DNA of 31,410 nucleotides, taken from positions 1 to 31,410 of the IMG/VR virus record IMGVR_UViG_3300000116_000113; one strand, written 5' to 3'. Position 1 is the stretch's first letter. Each line of letters opens with the position of its first letter. Position numbers and translations under genes: made by a program. This document shows positions 26,853 to 31,410 of this stretch, in pieces. The notes beneath the pieces were generated by a model. That model worked only from the letters and a program-made list of their open reading frames with translations. It was not told the origin of the DNA and did not search any database. The stretch comes from a virus.

Positions 26853-29024
26853 TTATGTCTCCTGATCAAATTCAACAGTCCATCCTCTTTCCTCTAATCT
26901 TGCAAAACCACTCAAGCAATTATCATTTACATCAGGTAATACATAAGTACCTTCGGGTACTTGACCTCCATTAGAAGCTTTTATCGCATTAAGATACAAG
27001 TTTCCTCTAAATCCATTTGAAAATACTGGATTTCTTGGACCAGATCTCGTTCGTTGATTTTTACATTTAAAGATGCCGTTTGGTTGTTTGCTATAAAGTG
27101 CAGTTTTAATAAAACTGTAGATTCCTGTTTGGTCTAAAAAATTCCTACATATATTAATATATCTTACATTTGGACCATGAAATGGCATAAAATCATATCT
27201 AGTTAGCATCTGATGGTCTGTATCAAGCTTTAAGTCATCAGGGTCATAAGATCTTAGATAGCTTGGTATAGTAGTCCTCAAACAGTCTTGAGCTCTTATT
27301 ATGTTCAATTGCCTTCTTGGGTGATTGTATATTCCAGAAAAAAAGATTTCTGGAGGTCCATCTGGATATTTTGAAGTTGGATATTGATATGGCCTCCATT
27401 TTGGAATACTTGTTCCATTTGACAAGGGTATATATTGTAAATCCATTTCTCCCGTTGGAGCTCCACAAATATGGTATTGATTAGGGTGCTCCAAGCTGGT
27501 GCCAGAGATGGTTATTTCATACAGGCGGTCTAAATCTGGAGCGAGAAACAATTTTTCAAAATTAGGGCACTGTGCTATTCTTATTGCCTGTAAGTCGAAC
27601 TTAGATTTCCTGTATGCATAAGGAGGTATCCTGAATCCTGAAAGTGATGGATTGTTAAATATTCTAACCGAATTAACACTGTGCCTTCTTGGGTGAATAT
27701 ATGCATTAGGAGCACCGCACCAAAAATAGTTTTCTTCATTATACCCGTCCAAATCTGGAAAATGCTGCCGTAATGGTGAGGGGTTTGATATTCCAACGAG
27801 AGCATCCTCACCAGTCCAGTATGTATAAATCGCTTTAGGGCATGGATCTGGAGATATAGGATCTATCGTATGCCATTTAGGAAAAGACGTTAAGGGGAAA
27901 ACTTCTTTCGCTCCAGTTATATGAAATTCAGTTAAATGATCGAAATGAGCTGGATTATTATCAAATAAATACTGTAATTGACAATATTGTCCAAATAACT
28001 GGTAATTATAGAGTAATTGAAATGTATTTGCTGTAGTGCCGTACGAAAATTGTCCATCAAGTTGAGGAGCTCTGTTTGTTACTGGGTCTCTCAAAGCTGC
28101 TTTGTTATCAAGTATGCGAATTGATGGATATTTAACTCTACCATCAGTTAAATCATAAACATATTTATTTACATTACCATGATAAATGCCTGGGGTAAGA
28201 AGATTAAATCCCCTGTAAGTGGCCTTAACTCTTCCAGTTCCAGTAACAGTATACTTCAAGACATGTTGTGAAGGCAAATCTCTAGCACCAGTAAAACCGC
28301 TTAGAGTTCCGCTAATTAATCCAGTGTGAGATTGGTGTTTTATGTACAATGGGTTTTCATTGCCTCCAACTTGATTTGCTTGTATAGTAAATGGTCCAAA
28401 ACTATCTCTAATTATGTCTCCTACTGGAGAAACAGAATATCCACTTACACCTGAAATTAAATCATTATCTATTATGGTTTGAATCTCTTTGCAGCCATAC
28501 CAGTATCTTATAGGCCTTGAGACTTTCTCTCCTTCTTCTGGGTGATTGTATCCAAGGCTGTATACGGATCCAGTAAAAGGAAATAGATGTTTACTTTGAT
28601 TTGTATTAGCTTTTGTTAATGAGGCATAACCACCAGTAAATACAACATGACTTTCTCTGTAAGCTTGAGTTGTTGGACTAAAAAAATCTCTTCTAGGTTG
28701 GTAAATTTTAGTCCTAAGCATGTCGTATGGATCATTCTCATGAACAGTTTCCTTTGACGGCAGTTCTGCGTTGGGGTTATCAATCAACCTTGCACCCCTA
28801 GAATATTCAGTCCAATCCTGGCGCTCAACAAACCTGGCATCATATTGTAGTCCAAATTTTTCAGCAACGGCTCTGGCATATAAATTTGGAGTTTGCTGAA
28901 GCATCTTTAAGGTTACAGCATCGCCAGTTGAAGTCCACGTATTTGTATTAGTCGTGACTGAACCTTCGCCTGGTGTTAGCGAACCTCCTCCTATAAGGAT
29001 ATTACTGGTATCATTATCCGACAT
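26853..29024 (-). CDS. Leucine-rich-repeat-like protein, probably virion or surface binding
   Basis: A 723-residue protein. The ATG at 29024 is chosen; a TTG at 29060 would add 12 residues but lies in the regulatory region. The N-terminus (about 1-40) is Thr-, Ser- and Gly-rich. The C-terminal half has irregular leucine-rich-repeat-like segments: near 445-511 with Val-Arg-Ile-x-x-Asn-Pro-x-Leu, Ile-Arg-Ile-x-x-Cys-Pro-Asn-Phe and Ile-Thr-Ile-Ser-Gly-Thr-Ser-Leu, and near 673-719, ending in Leu-Glu-Glu-Arg-Gly-Trp-Thr-Val, a cap style seen in BspA-like repeats. Two segments share a Tyr-x-His-Pro-Arg-Arg motif followed by Asn and Arg-Ile or Arg-Ala. There is no signal peptide or membrane anchor, so export by a host pathway is unlikely and a virion part is more plausible. 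The repeat call is moderate; the function is inferred. Confidence 0.6.
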   Translation of the reverse strand: MSDNDTSNILIGGGSLTPGEGSVTTNTNTWTSTGDAVTLKMLQQTPNLYARAVAEKFGLQYDARFVERQDWTEYSRGARLIDNPNAELPSKETVHENDPYDMLRTKIYQPRRDFFSPTTQAYRESHVVFTGGYASLTKANTNQSKHLFPFTGSVYSLGYNHPEEGEKVSRPIRYWYGCKEIQTIIDNDLISGVSGYSVSPVGDIIRDSFGPFTIQANQVGGNENPLYIKHQSHTGLISGTLSGFTGARDLPSQHVLKYTVTGTGRVKATYRGFNLLTPGIYHGNVNKYVYDLTDGRVKYPSIRILDNKAALRDPVTNRAPQLDGQFSYGTTANTFQLLYNYQLFGQYCQLQYLFDNNPAHFDHLTEFHITGAKEVFPLTSFPKWHTIDPISPDPCPKAIYTYWTGEDALVGISNPSPLRQHFPDLDGYNEENYFWCGAPNAYIHPRRHSVNSVRIFNNPSLSGFRIPPYAYRKSKFDLQAIRIAQCPNFEKLFLAPDLDRLYEITISGTSLEHPNQYHICGAPTGEMDLQYIPLSNGTSIPKWRPYQYPTSKYPDGPPEIFFSGIYNHPRRQLNIIRAQDCLRTTIPSYLRSYDPDDLKLDTDHQMLTRYDFMPFHGPNVRYINICRNFLDQTGIYSFIKTALYSKQPNGIFKCKNQRTRSGPRNPVFSNGFRGNLYLNAIKASNGGQVPEGTYVLPDVNDNCLSGFARLEERGWTVEFDQET
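26858..26863 (-). promoter_or_regulatory. Ribosome binding site, AGGAGA (minus strand)
   Basis: AGGAGA, read on the minus strand, lies seven bases before the ATG ending at 26850 and inside the last codons of the upstream gene. It supports that start and shows the two minus-strand genes are translated from one message. Confidence 0.7.
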
Positions 29025-29049
29025 TATACAATAAAAAGCTTTGTATAAT
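29023..29049. promoter_or_regulatory. Inverted repeat ATTATACAA / TTGTATAAT at divergent start
   Basis: Bases 29023-29031 and 29041-29049 are exact inverted copies, nine bases each, around a nine-base loop. Each arm contains a TATAAT in its outward orientation, and the left arm covers the start codon of the leucine-rich-repeat-like gene. It could be an operator or an RNA hairpin that hides that start. Confidence 0.5.
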
Positions 29050-29099
29050 ATTACACTCAATGTTAATTAATTTCTAATTAAGTGTAAAGATTATATGTA
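29025..29099. promoter_or_regulatory. Divergent regulatory region
   Basis: This is the only place in the window where two genes start back to back, so both promoters should lie in these 75 bases or in the adjoining gene ends. Besides the inverted repeat at its left end it holds a second perfect one, TTAATTA at 29063-29069 and TAATTAA at 29075-29081, with a five-base loop. On the minus strand TTTACA and TAACAT are spaced by 17 bases, a fair match to a sigma-70 promoter. On the plus strand TTGTAT and TAATTA are also spaced by 17, a weaker match. Neither downstream gene has a Shine-Dalgarno sequence. Confidence 0.5.
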
Positions 29100-30314
29100 A
29101 TGGAATCTGCTATTATAAGGTATAATTCGGCAAGGCTTTTCGCTGAGTCTAGGACTCAACCTGGTCAACTTACGGCAGTTTCTTTAGTAACAGATTTTAA
29201 CTTTGGTTTTAATGTGGAAGCTCAAGAAGTAAAATCCTTGGGTTACGGAGAGGTTTTAAGGCCTATTATATCAAATCAGAGGCCCGTTTTTAGTTTTTCT
29301 TATTTTTTGTCAGATGTAGATAACGAAAAATTATTTAGAATGCCTGTTACATCTGAGCAGGCACTTCTTGATAAAATTCCTCTTTTTACTGGAATAGAAC
29401 CTTTTGATATGTTTTTTTTAACAGAAGAAAGCGGAGGAGATTTAGATAGTAGTGGAATAGATAAAATATCAACATGTGCTTTTGTAAATTCTATTTTAAA
29501 AAATTATTCTTTTAGAATTTTAAGCACAGGATATATAAAAGTTAGCGTAACTTTTGAGGCGGACAATGTTATTTTTAAAAAATTTAAAGATATTTATCAA
29601 CCTGATATCCTAGGACACGGAGATCCATTAGAAAATATGATATTAGATTATGATGTTGAAGACATTAAGGCTACAAATCAACCTAGAATATTAATAAATG
29701 ATGGATCTCACGAAGTAAGTTTAGATACTGGAGGTTATGGAATATCAGACAGATTAACAAATTTTGAATTTTCAGCAAACTTAGAGCATAAAATTCTTCA
29801 TGATTTTGGACAATTTCATCATAAAAGACTTATAAAATTTCCAGTAAAAGCTAAAATAAATTTATCTGCATTTATAGGAAAAATGCTCCATGGAGAGCTT
29901 GATAATATAATTTGCGGAAGAAGAACTACAGATTTTTTAATAGCAAACTCCGTAGTGGATTGCGATAAATATTTTGATGATAAGTCTGGAATGTTATTTA
30001 AGGGAGCTAAATTAAACAATCAGCAATATCAAGTTTCTGTATCTAAAGGTGGTTATTTAACTACAGACATGGGCTTCGATTTGGACATAAGCAAAACTTA
30101 TGGAGCATGGATAAGTCAACATGTTAGTACAGAAAATTCAATTTTTGTTGGTGAAGATACAGAATATGACCCTAAAACCAGACGAAGAAGGGTTAAAAGT
30201 GAGAATTCCTTGCTAAACATTGTGCTTGAAGATGGGTCGGGCGGTAAAATACTATCTGAGGTTGCACTAGAAATGTTTTCTTCTTTAAGAAATTTCTCCG
30301 ATTCTCTTGGATGA
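29100..30314 (+). CDS. Tail-tube-like protein, paralogue 3
   Basis: A 404-residue beta-rich protein. Its first 170 residues can be aligned by eye with the two proteins after the tape measure: a Leu-Gly-Tyr-Gly turn, a Phe-Ser-Phe-Ser-Tyr strand, an Asp-x-x-x-x-x-Leu-Phe helix start, then an Ile-Leu-Lys-Asn-Tyr-Ser-Phe strand and a Val-Ser-Val-Thr-Phe-Glu-Ala strand. From about 215 a second unit with the same order follows, ending in a basic Arg-Arg-Arg-Arg-Arg-Val segment near 360. So it may be a fused double tube domain. It lies between a divergent promoter region and a fibre gene, far from the usual tube gene position. It may be a ring or collar that carries the fibre. I see no enzyme motif. 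Confidence 0.5.
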   Translation: MESAIIRYNSARLFAESRTQPGQLTAVSLVTDFNFGFNVEAQEVKSLGYGEVLRPIISNQRPVFSFSYFLSDVDNEKLFRMPVTSEQALLDKIPLFTGIEPFDMFFLTEESGGDLDSSGIDKISTCAFVNSILKNYSFRILSTGYIKVSVTFEADNVIFKKFKDIYQPDILGHGDPLENMILDYDVEDIKATNQPRILINDGSHEVSLDTGGYGISDRLTNFEFSANLEHKILHDFGQFHHKRLIKFPVKAKINLSAFIGKMLHGELDNIICGRRTTDFLIANSVVDCDKYFDDKSGMLFKGAKLNNQQYQVSVSKGGYLTTDMGFDLDISKTYGAWISQHVSTENSIFVGEDTEYDPKTRRRRVKSENSLLNIVLEDGSGGKILSEVALEMFSSLRNFSDSLG

Positions 30315-30332
30315 TAAGTGTAATTAAATTAA

Positions 30333-31410
30333 ATGGCTGTAGATAGAAAAATATCAGATCTAGATAATGCGATCCCGCCAAGAGAGGGAGATTATTATCT
30401 GCTTGCTAGAGAAGACTTTAACAATTACAAAGTAAGTCACGGAGATCTTTATAATCTTTTCAGGGCAAGTGTTGTTTTCACAACTGGAGATAATGTTATA
30501 GGCCAAAAGGTTTATGGCGTTAAAAAATTTCAAGAATTTGTATTAGGAAATGTAAGTGGAAATTTATCTGGATATGCAAGGTATGTAATTGATGGAGTTT
30601 ATACCACAGGCAATCAAACAATAAAAGGAGAAAAAACATTTTCTGAATTCATACAAGGAAATGTAAGTGGCAACCTTTCTGGAACAGCAAGATATGTAGT
30701 CGATGGAGTTTACCTTACGGGATCTCAAACAATATATGGAGAAAAAACTTTTGAAAGTTTTATAAAAGGGAATGTAAGCGGAAACTTATCTGGAACGGCA
30801 AGGTATGTAAAAAGCGGAGTTTACACATCAGGTGATCAGAGCATAGAAGGAGATAAAGATTTTGTTGGAAGACTTCTAATATCTGGCAAGCCTTTTGAAA
30901 ATTATTTGCCAGACACAGATGGATTTGTACGTGTTACTGGCGAACAGACAATAGAGGGAAGAAAAACCTTCTTAAAACCCATAACTGGAGATCTTACTGG
31001 TACTGCTAGGTATGTACAACATGGAGTATACATTACTGGAGACCAACAAATTACGGGAAGAAAAGATTTCGTTGGTGATCTTTATATCAGCGGTAAACAT
31101 TTTACTGAGTATGACAGATATTTAAAGGATGTAGTTCATACCACTGGCGAGCAAAATATAGACGGAAGAAAAAATTTTTTGATGCCCATAACTGGGGATC
31201 TTACTGGTACTGCTAGGTATGTACAACATGGAGTATATATTACTGGGGACCAACAAATTACGGGAAGAAAAGATTTTGTTGGTGATCTCTATATCAGCGG
31301 GAAGCCTTTCGCTTCATATGCTCCAAAAGAACTTGCAGTAGAAAGTCTTACGGGTGTAAGATCTATTTCTGGAGCAGGTTTAGTATTAAGTGACGGAACC
31401 TTAAAGACAG
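30333..31410 (+). CDS. Repeat-built tail fibre protein, 3' end outside window
   Basis: At least 359 residues from ATG 30333, open at the right edge. The first 50 residues form a non-repeated head (Ile-Ser-Asp-Leu-Asp near the start, then Gly-Asp-Tyr-Tyr-Leu-Leu) that may attach the fibre to the virion. From residue 72 comes a chain of units with GNVSGNLSG, Ala-Arg-Tyr-Val, Gly-Val-Tyr, Thr-Gly-x-Gln-x-Ile and Gly-x-Lys-x-Phe. Three are exactly 37 residues long; the later ones are stretched to about 70. This Gly-rich, regularly spaced beta pattern is typical of trimeric tail fibre shafts. The receptor-binding end should lie beyond the window. The gene starts 18 bases after the previous stop with no Shine-Dalgarno sequence. 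The fibre call is well supported; its place on the virion is not. Confidence 0.75.
   Translation, partial: MAVDRKISDLDNAIPPREGDYYLLAREDFNNYKVSHGDLYNLFRASVVFTTGDNVIGQKVYGVKKFQEFVLGNVSGNLSGYARYVIDGVYTTGNQTIKGEKTFSEFIQGNVSGNLSGTARYVVDGVYLTGSQTIYGEKTFESFIKGNVSGNLSGTARYVKSGVYTSGDQSIEGDKDFVGRLLISGKPFENYLPDTDGFVRVTGEQTIEGRKTFLKPITGDLTGTARYVQHGVYITGDQQITGRKDFVGDLYISGKHFTEYDRYLKDVVHTTGEQNIDGRKNFLMPITGDLTGTARYVQHGVYITGDQQITGRKDFVGDLYISGKPFASYAPKELAVESLTGVRSISGAGLVLSDGTLKT
30546..30878 (+). repeat. Three 111-base repeats in fibre gene
   Basis: The codons for GNVSGNLSG begin at 30546, 30657 and 30768, an exact period of 111 bases (37 codons). The copies have diverged in DNA but keep the Tyr-Val, Gly-Val-Tyr and Gln-x-Ile positions, which points to selection for a regular shaft. 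Confidence 0.85.
30978..31093 (+). repeat. Near-identical fibre repeat, copy 1
   Basis: Bases 30978-31093 are almost the same as 31185-31300, with only a few changes, all in third codon positions as far as I can see. The offset is 207 bases (69 codons). Confidence 0.88.
31185..31300 (+). repeat. Near-identical fibre repeat, copy 2
   Basis: Second copy of the 116-base segment at 30978-31093. The stretch between the copies is unlike the 37-residue units nearby, so a larger unit was duplicated. More copies may follow beyond the window. Confidence 0.88.

Noticed and set aside
29025-29060. Upstream TTG start for the leucine-rich-repeat-like protein, adding 12 residues
   Set aside because: The added part lies in the inverted repeat region; the ATG at 29024 gives a more usual N-terminus.
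30546-31300. Regularly spaced repeats in the fibre gene as a CRISPR array
   Set aside because: The units are coding, in frame, diverged at third positions and have no unique spacers.
12685-31410. Diversity-generating retroelement acting on J or the fibre
   Set aside because: No reverse transcriptase gene and no template/variable repeat pair with adenine-linked changes in the window.
1-31410. Reassigned stop codon, as in some large gut phages
   Set aside because: TAA, TAG and TGA all end genes at sensible places with tight spacing to the next start, so the standard code fits.

Overview
The window is the tail and adsorption region of a large, AT-rich tailed phage or prophage with a long non-contractile tail (siphovirus type). 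The strongest evidence is a run of genes in the phage lambda order H-M-L-K-I-J: tape measure protein, minor tail proteins M-like and L-like, JAMM peptidase, assembly protein I-like, and a giant tip protein J-like. I see no head, replication, lysis, integrase, tRNA, CRISPR or transposase gene. Genes end in TAA, TAG and TGA alike, so the standard code is used. The host cannot be named. Roughly one-third G+C, many starts without Shine-Dalgarno sequence, and leucine-rich-repeat and fibronectin-like modules would fit an environmental phage of an AT-rich host such as Bacteroidota, but this is only a guess.

Layout, left to right. 2-7813: tape measure protein, open at the left edge, with a modular N-terminal part in which units of about 85-140 residues end in a GLIPNY-type motif. 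One unit is an almost perfect 417-base tandem duplication. 7829-9422: two related tail-tube-fold proteins. 9419-12674: M-like, L-like (four-cysteine Fe-S type with an inserted carbohydrate-binding-like module), a stand-alone JAMM peptidase and I-like. 12685-21204: a 2839-residue J-like protein with several fibronectin-like domains. 21249-25686: a 60-residue helical protein overlapping an unrecognised 1421-residue protein, probably virion-associated.

25699-29024 is a two-gene minus-strand unit facing the 1421-residue gene: an unrecognised protein with a fibronectin-like domain and Cys-rich acidic tail, and a 723-residue protein with leucine-rich-repeat-like segments. From a 75-base divergent region with two perfect inverted repeats the plus strand resumes: a third tail-tube-like protein (29100-30314) and a repeat-built fibre protein running off the right edge (30333-31410).

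Inferred workflow: the tape measure sets tail length, the M/L/K/I/J set builds the tip, J and probably the later large proteins touch the host surface, and the last gene looks like a side or tip fibre. The repeats in the tape measure and the fibre suggest that module gain and loss is active here.
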